Below, in pieces: positions 7,610-15,735 of a stretch of 64,000 nucleotides of DNA. Every line of letters begins with the position of its first letter. The stretch's first letter is position 1. Location: NCBI GenBank assembly GCA_021323535.1, contig JAJONO010000032.1, positions 1-64,000 on the forward strand. Reading direction: 5' to 3'. Origin of the DNA: Bacteroidota bacterium. GTDB taxonomy: Bacteria > Bacteroidota > Bacteroidia > B-17B0 > Aurantibacillaceae. The notes beneath the pieces were generated by a model. It ran no database searches. It had not been told where the DNA came from and was given only the letters and a program-made list of their open reading frames with translations. The position numbers and the translations under genes are program-made.

Positions 7610-7713
7610 GGTCCCGAAAGTATCAACCAATAAGGATTAACAAAAACGCTCAATGTTAGCCCTATCAGGGCCAGGATGGAGATGTTAGTTTCCAATACCC
7701 TTTCAATATCCAT
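7606..7713 (-). pseudogene. Truncated YgaP/DUF2892-like gene remnant
   Basis: Reading the minus strand from ATG at 7713 gives 35 residues starting MDIERVLETNISILALIGL and continuing to FVNPYWLILSGP, then stop. This resembles the N-terminal half of free-standing YgaP-type membrane proteins, which begin with a short polar stretch, a first helix and a VSPYWLLL-type turn. The expected second helix and cysteine-proline end are missing. The frame stops exactly where the plus-strand operon ends, so a rearrangement breakpoint near 7608 probably removed its 3' half. Confidence 0.5.
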
Positions 7714-7994
7714 TCTTTATCAAGTTTCCTTATCCGGGATGGTATTTCCGAGGGTTTTTTTATACAATAATCAATGTTGTTGATGATATCGTTGTAATTT
7801 TAACATTTTGTTTGATGTGTAGCGCCTTACTCGCTCACCCTTTAGCTCTTTTGTTTCCATAACCTGAGAACACTAAAAACTATGCCAGGTTCACTGTTGG
7901 ATTTGCCGTTTCTTGGATTCAACTTTTGCCCTTTTTTAATATATCTTGAATGATTTTAAGCCACGGTTCGGATTCATTCCCTTTGGGGTACGTT

Positions 7995-8022
7995 AAAAGC
8001 AGAGTTTTTACTCTGCTTTTTT
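7995..8022 (+). terminator. Strong hairpin with T tail (tRNA-type terminator, remnant)
   Basis: AAAAGCAGAG (7995-8004) pairs with CTCTGCTTTT (8011-8020) around TTTTTA, followed by more T. It stands right after a CTTTGGGGTACG string that looks like the 3' end of a tRNA and just before a GIY-YIG nuclease fragment. No complete tRNA precedes it. Confidence 0.65.
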
Positions 8023-8037
8023 GTTTTTATTCGCGGT

Positions 8038-8130
8038 ATGGCATCCGTTTATATTTTATATTCGAAAAAACTTGACCGGTTTTATACAGGTAGTTGTAAA
8101 GAATTACAATTTAGATTTGCCAGTTATTAA
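8038..8130 (+). pseudogene. N-terminal fragment of a GIY-YIG nuclease gene
   Basis: From ATG at 8038 the frame encodes 30 residues, MASVYILYSKKLDRFYTGSC and then KELQFRFASY, followed by stop. VYILYSK...RFYTGS is the start of the GIY-YIG nuclease domain (here VYI and YTG), as found in small UvrC-like endonucleases of Bacteroidota; the remaining 55 or so residues are missing. Such genes often sit directly after a tRNA and a hairpin, as this one does. It is probably the decayed end of a tRNA-associated duplication or mobile unit. Confidence 0.6.
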
Positions 8131-8216
8131 AAGAAAAAAGAGCTTAATATTGACCTTTTTTAATGTTTTGAGAAGTGAGATCAGAATGGTTAACTTACAA
8201 CAGCTTCTTTACTTAA

Positions 8217-8243
8217 CCACTAAAGGAAACTTAGTGGCCTTTT
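8217..8243 (+). terminator. Probable terminator hairpin
   Basis: CCACTAA (8217-8223) pairs with TTAGTGG (8231-8237) around AGGAAAC, followed by CCTTTT. It lies downstream of the GIY-YIG fragment and upstream of the ArsR-like promoter, so it would insulate the latter. Confidence 0.55.
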
Positions 8244-8292
8244 CATTTCTTTTTGCATAAAACAACCTGCTCCCAAAAAATAATTCAAAAAA

Positions 8293-8343
8293 TTTGCGCA
8301 ATCAGGTAATTGCATGTATATTTGCAAGCAAATGATTGCGCAA
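8293..8343 (+). promoter_or_regulatory. Promoter with flanking inverted repeat, upstream of the ArsR-like regulator
   Basis: A canonical Bacteroidota promoter: TTTG (8293-8296), 20-nt spacer, TATATTTG (8317-8324). The ten-base arms TTGCGCAATC (8294-8303) and GATTGCGCAA (8334-8343) are exact inverted repeats that overlap the -33 element and lie just past the start point. This is the geometry expected for autorepression by the winged-helix protein encoded next. Confidence 0.7.
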
Positions 8344-8353
8344 TTATAAACTA

Positions 8354-8653
8354 ATGGAAACAAGACGGGATGTTTTTGCAATATTGGTTTTGCTTGCCTC
8401 GCATGCTATGACACCAAATGCTCTCGCTGAGCATTTTAATTCGAGCAGGCAAGCTGTATCCAACCACATTAAAATACTCACTGAATGTAAATTGGTAAAG
8501 CAGGAACAGAAAGGAAGAGAAATTTATTATCACATCAATGCAAACAAGGTGAAAGAGATCGACAAATGGATCGATCAATTCAGAAATATCCTGCAAACTC
8601 AATTCAATCAACTCGACAACGTATTATTAACACTAAAAAAACAGAAAAAATGA
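8354..8653 (+). CDS. ArsR-like winged-helix transcriptional regulator
   Basis: 99 residues from ATG at 8354 (a TTG six codons earlier lies inside the operator arm and is less likely). One winged-helix domain: [15 protein letters not shown], recognition helix [20 protein letters not shown], then the wing [14 protein letters not shown]. It lacks the metal-binding cysteines of ArsR/SmtB metal sensors. Its stop overlaps the start of the following SRPBCC gene by ATGA, a very common pairing in which the regulator and an AHSA1-type protein are coexpressed. The inverted repeat around its promoter suggests autorepression. Confidence 0.88.
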   Translation: METRRDVFAILVLLASHAMTPNALAEHFNSSRQAVSNHIKILTECKLVKQEQKGREIYYHINANKVKEIDKWIDQFRNILQTQFNQLDNVLLTLKKQKK

Positions 8654-9147
8654 ACAATCTATTATTTGATTTTACCGTTGATAAAGCAACAAAAACGGTA
8701 TTCATAACAAGAGAATTTGATGCTGACCTTTCATTGGTTTGGGACGCGTTTACTAAAAAAGAACTACTGGATCAATGGTGGGCACCAAAACCTTATATAT
8801 CAAAAACAAAGTCAATGGACTTTAAAGTAGGTGGACGAAGATTTTATGCAATGGTAAGCAGCGCAGGAGACGAAATAGGTTGGCAAATACAAGACTATAC
8901 TTCCATAAGCCCTAAAACCAACTTTAAATTTTTAAGTGCATTTGCTGACAAGGACGAAAACCCCCATTTGCCCGGTTCAAATTGGGATCTGAATTTCAGT
9001 GAACAAAATGGAATAACCAAAGTAAACATAACGATACATAATGATTCTCTTGAACGTTTGGAGAAAATGATTGAAATGGGATTCCAGGGAGGATTTACTG
9101 CGACATTGAACGAACTTGAAACATTATTATCAACCTTAAAAAAATAA
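8650..9147 (+). CDS. SRPBCC (AHSA1-like) domain protein
   Basis: 165 residues from ATG at 8650, inside the ATGA overlap with the regulator. The START-like fold is recognised from [26 protein letters not shown] at the start of the domain and the C-terminal helix [17 protein letters not shown]. These helix-grip proteins bind a hydrophobic ligand; AHSA1 members were named for similarity to the Hsp90 activator but have no proven activity in bacteria. The gene is cotranscribed with the ArsR-like regulator. Substrate unknown. Confidence 0.9.
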   Translation: MNNLLFDFTVDKATKTVFITREFDADLSLVWDAFTKKELLDQWWAPKPYISKTKSMDFKVGGRRFYAMVSSAGDEIGWQIQDYTSISPKTNFKFLSAFADKDENPHLPGSNWDLNFSEQNGITKVNITIHNDSLERLEKMIEMGFQGGFTATLNELETLLSTLKK

Positions 9148-9239
9148 GAAATGATAAATTTTTTCTTCTTACAGCGATTGTTTTTTGCCTGACAGTTTCT
9201 TGTTCAAATCCATTTTATCAGAACTTAAATAAAAATTAA
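9135..9239 (+). pseudogene. Start-less short lipoprotein-like reading frame
   Basis: A frame beginning at CTT 9135 reads [19 protein letters not shown], then TVSCSNPFYQNLNKN and stop. It has a charged start, a hydrophobic core and a lipobox-like VSC followed by SN, as in Bacteroidota lipoproteins. There is no ATG, GTG or TTG in a suitable place; CTT stands where MKK would be expected. It overlaps the end of the SRPBCC gene. It is either a decayed lipoprotein gene cut short after the anchor or a chance frame. Confidence 0.3.
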
Positions 9240-9307
9240 AATATATTTAAAAACTAACAAGGATGAAGCAGATCATAAATCGCTTCACCACTTATAAAAT
9301 AAATACA

Positions 9308-9739
9308 ATGGCACAAATTAATCCACACATCAACTTCAACGGAAATGCCGAAGAAGCTTTTACGTTTTACAAATCGGTATTTGGAGGAGAATTCGCAAAG
9401 ATTATGCGTTTCAAAGATATGTCAAGTCCTGAATTTCCAGTAGCGGAAAAAGAAGCAAATAAAATAATGCACATTGCCTTACCTATTGGAAAAAGTATTT
9501 TAATGGCAAATGACGTTCCTGAAATTATGGGACGAACCAACGAAAATGAAAACAGAAGCAAAATTGTAATTAGTGCGGAAAGTAAAGCTGAAGCAGACAA
9601 ATTATTCAACGGACTTTCAGCAGGCGGACAAATTGAAATGCCAATTGGCGACAGTCCATGGGGTTCATATTTTGGTATGTTTAGAGACAAATATGGAATT
9701 GAATGGATGGTGGACTTTGACCCAAATTATAAAGGTTAA
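9308..9739 (+). CDS. VOC family protein (PhnB/YjdN-like)
   Basis: 143 residues from ATG at 9308. The 15 residues available upstream (MKQIINRFTTYKINT) are not part of the fold. PhnB-type glyoxalase-like fold: INPHINFNGNAEEAFTFYKSVFGGEF at the N-terminus, and GDSPWGSYFGMFRDKYGIEWMVDF at the end, which is the typical closing motif of the family. The metal ligands of true glyoxalases are not obvious, so its reaction cannot be stated. It is a monocistronic gene in a stretch of small accessory genes. Confidence 0.88.
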   Translation: MAQINPHINFNGNAEEAFTFYKSVFGGEFAKIMRFKDMSSPEFPVAEKEANKIMHIALPIGKSILMANDVPEIMGRTNENENRSKIVISAESKAEADKLFNGLSAGGQIEMPIGDSPWGSYFGMFRDKYGIEWMVDFDPNYKG

Positions 9740-9823
9740 TTATAAGTAAAGCCTTTTTAACCCTCATTTGTAGGGAGAGGTGGCGTAACAAGTAAAAAAA
9801 TCGTAAATTCCTGATTCAGAAAA

Positions 9824-10588
9824 ATGAGTTTCACAATTTACCTGCCGTCTCCGATTTTGCAACCATATGTGAAATCATTCGCCATCAGTAATAACAAAGA
9901 TCCATCTTCCTATAAAATACTTCCTGGCACGAGCATTGTCATGGGGTTTCAATTTTCAGGAAAGCTGTCGTACTCACAAGAAGCTAAGACCATTCCGCTT
10001 AGCTCTTCCGGGATTACCGGCTTAATGGATAAGTACAGGATATTTAGTAATTCGGCAGACACTGGAAGTATACTTGTAATGTTTAATGAAGTTGGCGCAT
10101 CTGCATTTTTCAACGCCCCGTTGCATGAACTCTTTAACGCTAGCATTGCATTAGATGATCTGATTCTTAGATCTCAGATGGATGTTGTTGCCGAACAAAT
10201 AAACGAGGCCGATACCGATGTTGAAAGAATTAATGTCATCGAAACTTTTCTTGTTTCACGGTTAACGAAGGGGCCGCTGGACGAATTAATTCTTTTGGCA
10301 GTTAATCTTATCAAACAATCAAAGGGCAATATCAAGATTGAATTATTGGCTAAAAAACTAAATATTAGTCAAGGTCAGTTTGAGAAGCGCTTTAGAAAAG
10401 TAGTAGGTGCATCACCAAAGAAATTTTCTTCAATTGTTCGTTTAAGTAATATTCTCAATGCCCGGCCTACAGCCAATAAGTTAACTGAACTAGCAATTGA
10501 TTCGGGTTATTTCGACCAGGCCCATTTTATTAAGGATTTTAAATCATTCACAGGACTTACACCTGAACAATATTTTAAGGAAAAATAA
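9824..10588 (+). CDS. AraC family transcriptional regulator
   Basis: 254 residues. The N-terminal 150 residues are an effector-type domain beginning FTIYLPSPILQPYVKSFAI, as in Bacteroidota AraC proteins with a DUF6597-like sensor. The C-terminal 95 residues hold two helix-turn-helices: IELLAKKLNISQGQFEKRFRKVVG and LTELAIDSGYFDQAHFIKDFKSF followed by TGLTPEQYF. It is alone on its strand segment; the nearest genes are the VOC protein and the hemerythrin-like protein, possible targets. The inducer is unknown. Confidence 0.92.
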   Translation: MSFTIYLPSPILQPYVKSFAISNNKDPSSYKILPGTSIVMGFQFSGKLSYSQEAKTIPLSSSGITGLMDKYRIFSNSADTGSILVMFNEVGASAFFNAPLHELFNASIALDDLILRSQMDVVAEQINEADTDVERINVIETFLVSRLTKGPLDELILLAVNLIKQSKGNIKIELLAKKLNISQGQFEKRFRKVVGASPKKFSSIVRLSNILNARPTANKLTELAIDSGYFDQAHFIKDFKSFTGLTPEQYFKEK

Positions 10589-10651
10589 AGACAACGATTT
10601 TTTACAATTACAGGTTTTGACGGATCCCAATATTTGTGGAAAAAATAAACC

Positions 10652-11302
10652 ATGAACAGAATAAAATCGTTTGCCACACCCCATAAAGCATTAAGAAATG
10701 TACTGGGAAAATTTTCGTTAGAACTAGGCTATGTGAATTTCAGCGATCCTGAACAACTACAAGCGTTAAAGGCGCGTGGGAATGAAATGTTTAGGTTATT
10801 AGATGACCACGTTCATACTGAAAATGAGTACACCTTAAAACATCTTGAAGAAAGATCTAAAGGCTCATCTGACCATGATAAAGAAGATCATGTGCGCTTA
10901 GAAAAAACACAGACTTCTCTGCAACATCAGTTAGAAGGGTTTACAGGTAAGGAAACTGCTGATCAGACCCATGACTTCTATCTTGCCTTCTCATTGTTCC
11001 AAAGCGAATACTTGGAACATATTCATGAGGAAGAAAGCGTAACTGAGTTGTTGTTACAGAAACACTTTGCAGATGACGAACTAATACAACACAGAATGGC
11101 TATCATGAAGAAACTTGAATTTCCTTTGCTTTTATTATGGATGAAATATGTAATACCTGCGCAAAGTGAAGCGGAAAGCTCAGGTATGTTATCAGGATTA
11201 CAAAAAGTGCTTGAGAAGGACCGATTTACAGCTGTTTTGAATGTCATTCAATTAGAAATGAGTGCTGAAAGAGTAAAAAAATTATTAGGAAGTATTCAAT
11301 AG
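10652..11302 (+). CDS. Hemerythrin-like HHE cation-binding protein
   Basis: 216 residues, nearly all helical. A four-helix bundle with histidine and acidic ligands is suggested by PHKAL (H11), DDHVHTENEY (about 51-60), HVRLEKT after a HD-rich turn, and EYLEHIHEEES (about 124). These match the HHE-type hemerythrin pattern of H...HxxxE...H...HxxxE/D. Such proteins bind a diiron centre and sense or store oxygen, NO or iron. The C-terminal 70 residues are outside the usual core. Its stand-alone position gives no partner. Confidence 0.75.
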   Translation: MNRIKSFATPHKALRNVLGKFSLELGYVNFSDPEQLQALKARGNEMFRLLDDHVHTENEYTLKHLEERSKGSSDHDKEDHVRLEKTQTSLQHQLEGFTGKETADQTHDFYLAFSLFQSEYLEHIHEEESVTELLLQKHFADDELIQHRMAIMKKLEFPLLLLWMKYVIPAQSEAESSGMLSGLQKVLEKDRFTAVLNVIQLEMSAERVKKLLGSIQ

Positions 11303-11714
11303 AATTGTTTAAATGAGACTAAATATTTAACAGTAAGCGTTCCGTTTCTCGTTCTTCAAATGACTTTTTCTCGGAGCTGCTTTTTTATAAATATTTTGAG
11401 TGTGAGATTAAAGCGATAATCGAAATTATTTTCTCCGTTCGGTATTGTTCTTTTTTAATTTACGAGAAGTTGTATTTTTACATGAAAATCAATTGCAGAA
11501 TGTTAATCCCTTCAACTTTCGGTATTTTGCCGGCGGTGAAGTTATATGAATATCTGAATAAGAGATTTCCTTACAAAGATCAATAAATCCACAGGGGGTT
11601 GGAACACCAGAAAAGTGCCCTCAAGAAAATTATTAATCATTTAAAAAATAAATTAACTTTGGCTAAGAACTAACTCCCGAGTGCTCTTTTAACCTGACCA
11701 TTACACCCATAATA
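11303..11714. other. Intergenic stretch with no recognised gene
   Basis: AT-rich spacer upstream of the T9SS cargo gene. The only signal I can point to is TAACTTTG (11654-11661), which fits the -7 consensus but has no TTG at the right distance. No convincing frame, RNA or repeat. Confidence 0.5.
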
Positions 11715-14210
11715 GTGAAAACGTACTATTTGATTCTATGTTTTTTCCTGAGCTTTCCGGCATTTTCTCAATGTCCCGATTGTGGTAATGGCATAGTGGA
11801 TGTAGGCGAAACGGAGTTAAACTGCCCGCAGGACGTTTCGCATCCCGCCACCTGCACAAGCCCTTGTTCGCAACCAACATCTTTTGAAACAACTTCCGGT
11901 TTAAGAATAGCCGTTGATTTTGTAGGTACCACCACGTATGGCGCCAGCGCTTTACCAACCGGTTGGACCTTCGCCGGCGGGCCTACGGCTACTACTGCCG
12001 GATCGCTTCCTGCTGCTGATACATATGGCGCCAAAGCAGGATTGGTACAACCAAATTGCAGTGGTGGTTGCACCAGCACCAATGGTTTTTGCATTGGCAA
12101 CCTTGCAAATAGTGTTGCTGTTGGCTCAGGCGGCACCTCTGGTAAACTGGGAGCAAATTTCGATGGAAGATTAAATGTTAACCAGAATTTAAGTTATGCG
12201 GTGCTGAGAGGACAAAATAATCCAACATTGGTTTCTCCGGTCTATAACGTGTCCGCAGTAGAAGGATTTAAAATTCAGTTCTGGCTCTTTACTTCCGAGT
12301 CAAGTTGCGGACAAACAAACGGCTGGGGTTCCTGCACCGGTAACAATGCGTATCTCGATTTTTCTGCGAACGGAGGTACGTCCTGGACACAGATTCTAAC
12401 CATGAACCTTAGCAGTACCAATAGCGATATGTGCACCAACAATAGCACAAATACTTTGTGGCTAACGGGCTCCGCTTGGTCAAGAGTATGCCTCACGGTA
12501 TTTAAATCGGCCAGTTCGCCTGGTAATTTTTATACAACGGCCAGCTCTACATCAGCTGCTTCGGGAATTATGATGGACAATAGTTATTTCACTGCTAATT
12601 TTAAATACAGGATCCGTTATTCGCAAACAGCCTCTTGTACATCAGGCATCACGACCACTAATCCGGGGCGCTACCTGGCCATCGATTATCCTGTATTCAC
12701 GTCGGGTAACGAAATGATCCCCTGCGGAATTTCATTCAGCAACATGTGCGGTTATGGCGACGATAATAATGATGATGGAACAGGTAGTAGCTCAGCCACT
12801 ACAAGTACAGTTGCTTTCAGTACAGTAAAACGTGGTGTTAACCAGGCCGAACGCGGAGTAGAAATACTTACTTCACAAACTGCCGCATATGCCTCTCAAA
12901 ATTTAACAGGATCTACGTTTGCAACGAACTATGATCTTTGTAACGCGGAGGGTGGCGATAAGCAATGCATTGACTGGAGAACAAATAATAATTTTTATAC
13001 AACCGTGTATGAATGTATTGCCGACTGGGAAGCTGCGTCAGGAACAGGAATAAATGTTCAATACTTCAAAGGTACAACGCCGCAATCTACAGGCATGAGT
13101 AAAGTTACCACGGCTGGTAAAACCGCTCTCATAGGCTGGCGGTATTCGGCAAATCGCATCGTATCCTGTGGTTCTACATCCGATCTTAATCCGGGTTGTA
13201 ATGGCTATAGTTTTTTGAGTGGAAGTTTACCTACACAATTTGCCAGAGGTTTTTATGGATTAGCCATTAATTCTCTTGGGCAGTCCTGGCCATTTTACGG
13301 AGCTACCAGTTGTTCTCATTATTTCAATGGCCCTGTGTTTTCTCCTATTGCAATACCTGACACCGTTAGCGGTGCGCCAAATTACATTATATGCAGCGGT
13401 TCTAATGCTGTATTTACAGGTATTGTCAGTTATTGTTCCAGTTCTGCAGCCTTCAGCGGTTCTGCACAGCTTATCATTACCGGACCAAACGGATTTTCGG
13501 AAACCATTATCAGTGGCGGCACAGGCGTTACACCTATTACCGACGCGGGTACTTATACCATCACCCCTATGGTTCCCACTGCACCCACACAATGTCTGGA
13601 TTGTGCCAGGCCGGTTTGCATCACGATTACCAGCGTTGATCTTGATCCTTGCGGCGTGTTACCTGTAGAGCTTATTAACTTAGACGCGACGTGTGATCAG
13701 AATGCAGTAAATGTAGAGTGGTGTACCGCTTCAGAATCATCCAACGATTATTTTATCCTCGAACGTTCTGCTGATGGCATTGATTTTAAAACTGTGCAAC
13801 ATGTGCGTGGAGTGGGGGCTTCCACTACAAAACAATGTTACAAGGTTAAAAACGAAGCCTGGCCTGGAATCAATTATTTTCGCTTAAAACATGTCGATTT
13901 TGACCAGAATTCAAAAACATCCAGAATCATTTCAGTTTCGTCCTGTCAATTAGTTGCCGATTTAATTTTAACCAATGATGGTACAAACAAAATAAAAGTC
14001 CTGCTCAATGCTCCGGCTTCAGAAGTATTGCATCTGTATATTCATAATGTATTTGGTCAATTGGTGCAGAAAGAAACCATACAACCTGATGCTACCAAAC
14101 GGGAATATGTATATTATTTAAAAGACAACCTAAAGGGCATTTATTCGTTGTCCCTGTATTCAGTTTCTAAAAAAACAGCGCAAAAAAAGATCGTGATCTC
14201 TGCGGATTGA
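11715..14210 (+). CDS. Large secreted T9SS cargo protein
   Basis: 831 residues from GTG at 11715, with signal peptide KTYYLILCFFLSFPAFSQ. The mature start is cysteine-rich (CPDCGNG, then a turn around residue 30). The bulk is beta-rich and Ser/Thr/Gly-rich, with many paired cysteines. Near residue 655 the pattern LPVELINLDATCDQNAVNVEW marks the domain that commonly precedes T9SS sorting domains (YFILERSADG). The last 75 residues form a type A-like sorting domain ending in KKIVISAD. It should be secreted across the outer membrane. No catalytic motif was found; adhesin or matrix protein is possible. Confidence 0.85.
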   Translation: MKTYYLILCFFLSFPAFSQCPDCGNGIVDVGETELNCPQDVSHPATCTSPCSQPTSFETTSGLRIAVDFVGTTTYGASALPTGWTFAGGPTATTAGSLPAADTYGAKAGLVQPNCSGGCTSTNGFCIGNLANSVAVGSGGTSGKLGANFDGRLNVNQNLSYAVLRGQNNPTLVSPVYNVSAVEGFKIQFWLFTSESSCGQTNGWGSCTGNNAYLDFSANGGTSWTQILTMNLSSTNSDMCTNNSTNTLWLTGSAWSRVCLTVFKSASSPGNFYTTASSTSAASGIMMDNSYFTANFKYRIRYSQTASCTSGITTTNPGRYLAIDYPVFTSGNEMIPCGISFSNMCGYGDDNNDDGTGSSSATTSTVAFSTVKRGVNQAERGVEILTSQTAAYASQNLTGSTFATNYDLCNAEGGDKQCIDWRTNNNFYTTVYECIADWEAASGTGINVQYFKGTTPQSTGMSKVTTAGKTALIGWRYSANRIVSCGSTSDLNPGCNGYSFLSGSLPTQFARGFYGLAINSLGQSWPFYGATSCSHYFNGPVFSPIAIPDTVSGAPNYIICSGSNAVFTGIVSYCSSSAAFSGSAQLIITGPNGFSETIISGGTGVTPITDAGTYTITPMVPTAPTQCLDCARPVCITITSVDLDPCGVLPVELINLDATCDQNAVNVEWCTASESSNDYFILERSADGIDFKTVQHVRGVGASTTKQCYKVKNEAWPGINYFRLKHVDFDQNSKTSRIISVSSCQLVADLILTNDGTNKIKVLLNAPASEVLHLYIHNVFGQLVQKETIQPDATKREYVYYLKDNLKGIYSLSLYSVSKKTAQKKIVISAD

Positions 14211-14239
14211 TTTTGAAATTTTTTATTTGGAGAAATTTA

Positions 14240-15262
14240 TTAATATCTTCTCCCACAAATTCTTTCCCATAAATCAGCGAAACCTTCCTTTAGATTCGCG
14301 TTTTTTTCATTTGGTTGCTCCATGTCCATCATTTCGATACCGTTTTTTTGATAAAGTTTGTAATGAAACACAATTGTTTTTTTTAATTCGCTTTCCTGCA
14401 TGTTTGTCCTGCCAAATTTTACAGCGTACATATTAAGTGTATCGCCATTAGCTTCCGCGATTGTGTAAGGGTCGCTAAACCATTTAAGGATTTCTATATC
14501 TTTTTTGCTTTTGCTTTGCCGCATTAAATGCTGATTGCGTGGATAGCTGTGCCATGTGATCGGATTCTGACTGTGAAACAAACTAAATTCACTTATAAAA
14601 ACTGTGCTATCATTACTACCAACCGAATACCATAAAATATTGTTAAGCATGGTTGGATTCGTCATGTGAGCTGTTGCGGGAATATTATTTTTTACAATCG
14701 ATTCCTGAACAATATTCTCTGCGCGAACTTTGTTGAAAAAGGTAAATCCTAAATAGATAAAACAATAAATTAAAGACGCCCTGGCAAGTTTATTTCTCCG
14801 CGCTGTATTTTTTCTATGGAAAACTGCGATCAAAACCAGAGTTAACATAGGTATTGTAAATAACAGATCAACAATTGCAAGTGTATTTAATGAGTAATTT
14901 TCATTGCTGAATGGGAGTAATAACTGTGTACCAAAGTTAGTGCACCAATCAAGAAGCGAATGCCCCCATAAACAAGTCAGCATAAATAAGAACATGAGTT
15001 TAAATGAAACTTTTTGCTTAAAAAGTTTAACTAACAACCAGGCTAAAGGTATAGCGTAAAGCGCTTCAATAAACAACGAATGTGTATGTGCCCTATGTTC
15101 GCACATATAGGCGCGCGGGTCGTTTAATCCCGTGTAAAACAGATCAAAATCCGGTAAACTTTTAGCAATGGCGCCTAACAGCATTCCCCATCGCCCTATT
15201 TTTTTTCCCAGCATTGTTTCACCAATTGCCGCGCCAATAACTATGTGCGATACCGAATCCAT
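14240..15262 (-). CDS. YdjM-type membrane-bound metal-dependent hydrolase
   Basis: 340 residues. The N-terminal half carries the YdjM (DUF457) signature: MDSVSHIVIG, LPDFD near residue 37, HRAHTHS near 57, and GHSLLDW near 100, with several membrane helices between them. These His/Asp positions are the proposed metal ligands. Helices continue to about residue 180, then a soluble 150-residue domain follows. In E. coli ydjM belongs to the SOS regulon and its reaction is unknown; membrane phosphatase activity has been proposed for relatives. Stand-alone gene, convergent with the preceding T9SS cargo. Confidence 0.85.
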   Translation of the reverse strand: MDSVSHIVIGAAIGETMLGKKIGRWGMLLGAIAKSLPDFDLFYTGLNDPRAYMCEHRAHTHSLFIEALYAIPLAWLLVKLFKQKVSFKLMFLFMLTCLWGHSLLDWCTNFGTQLLLPFSNENYSLNTLAIVDLLFTIPMLTLVLIAVFHRKNTARRNKLARASLIYCFIYLGFTFFNKVRAENIVQESIVKNNIPATAHMTNPTMLNNILWYSVGSNDSTVFISEFSLFHSQNPITWHSYPRNQHLMRQSKSKKDIEILKWFSDPYTIAEANGDTLNMYAVKFGRTNMQESELKKTIVFHYKLYQKNGIEMMDMEQPNEKNANLKEGFADLWERICGRRY

Positions 15263-15735
15263 TTAATTGTTTCCCTCGATTTATATTCTGAAACTTTAAA
15301 AATGCGAAAAAAACACTACCTGTGATACTTATTTGAAAAAAAGATACGATAAACTTTTTCGATTCCCCCTTATAACTTAGCCTGAAATTTATGAAGCTTC
15401 GATTTACATAGGGGATTCTTCAAATTCTGATCCGCTCAAATCAATGAAAAGTTTAAATTCGATTTATAAAAAGAGCGAAAGGTTTTCGGAATAAGTTCTT
15501 TATATATATATTTTATGTTCAGTAATCGAATAAACCCGACACAAACTTATTGTGAAGAATAGGTGCTGAGGCTCGGAATGAAAAAAGTGAGCTGACGAAA
15601 TAATTAAGCACATTATTATTATTATTATTATTATTATTATGTCGCAAATGAACCCTAAAATGACGCAAAGCAACACGCTTATAAAGCAGGCAGGCAAGTA
15701 TTTTTACACTATTAAAATACTTAAAACTAAAAATC
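15263..15735. other. Intergenic stretch with microsatellite
   Basis: A 473-bp gap between the divergent YdjM-type and SRPBCC genes. It holds an alternating TA run near 15500-15511 and the ATT microsatellite at 15612-15640. No coding frame or structured RNA is evident. Confidence 0.55.
15612..15640. repeat. (ATT)n microsatellite, about 9.7 copies
   Basis: 29 uninterrupted bases of ATT repeats, ending 95 bp upstream of the SRPBCC start codon at 15736. Slippage of such a tract would change the spacing of upstream promoter elements. Confidence 0.95.

Noticed and set aside
7960-7992. Possible tRNA gene before the hairpin at 7995
   Set aside because: Only a GGTTCGGATTC-like and a GGGGTAC-like string are present. 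No acceptor pairing, D arm or anticodon stem can be found upstream.
8021-8260. A 79-codon open frame over the GIY-YIG fragment
   Set aside because: It has no family character, crosses the hairpin at 8217-8237, and the GIY-YIG similarity is in a different frame.
13260-13668. Open frames of 110-130 codons on both strands inside the T9SS cargo gene
   Set aside because: They overlap a long conserved-type frame with signal peptide and sorting domain. The alternative frames have biased composition (repeated Cys/Arg or Leu/Pro) typical of shadow frames.
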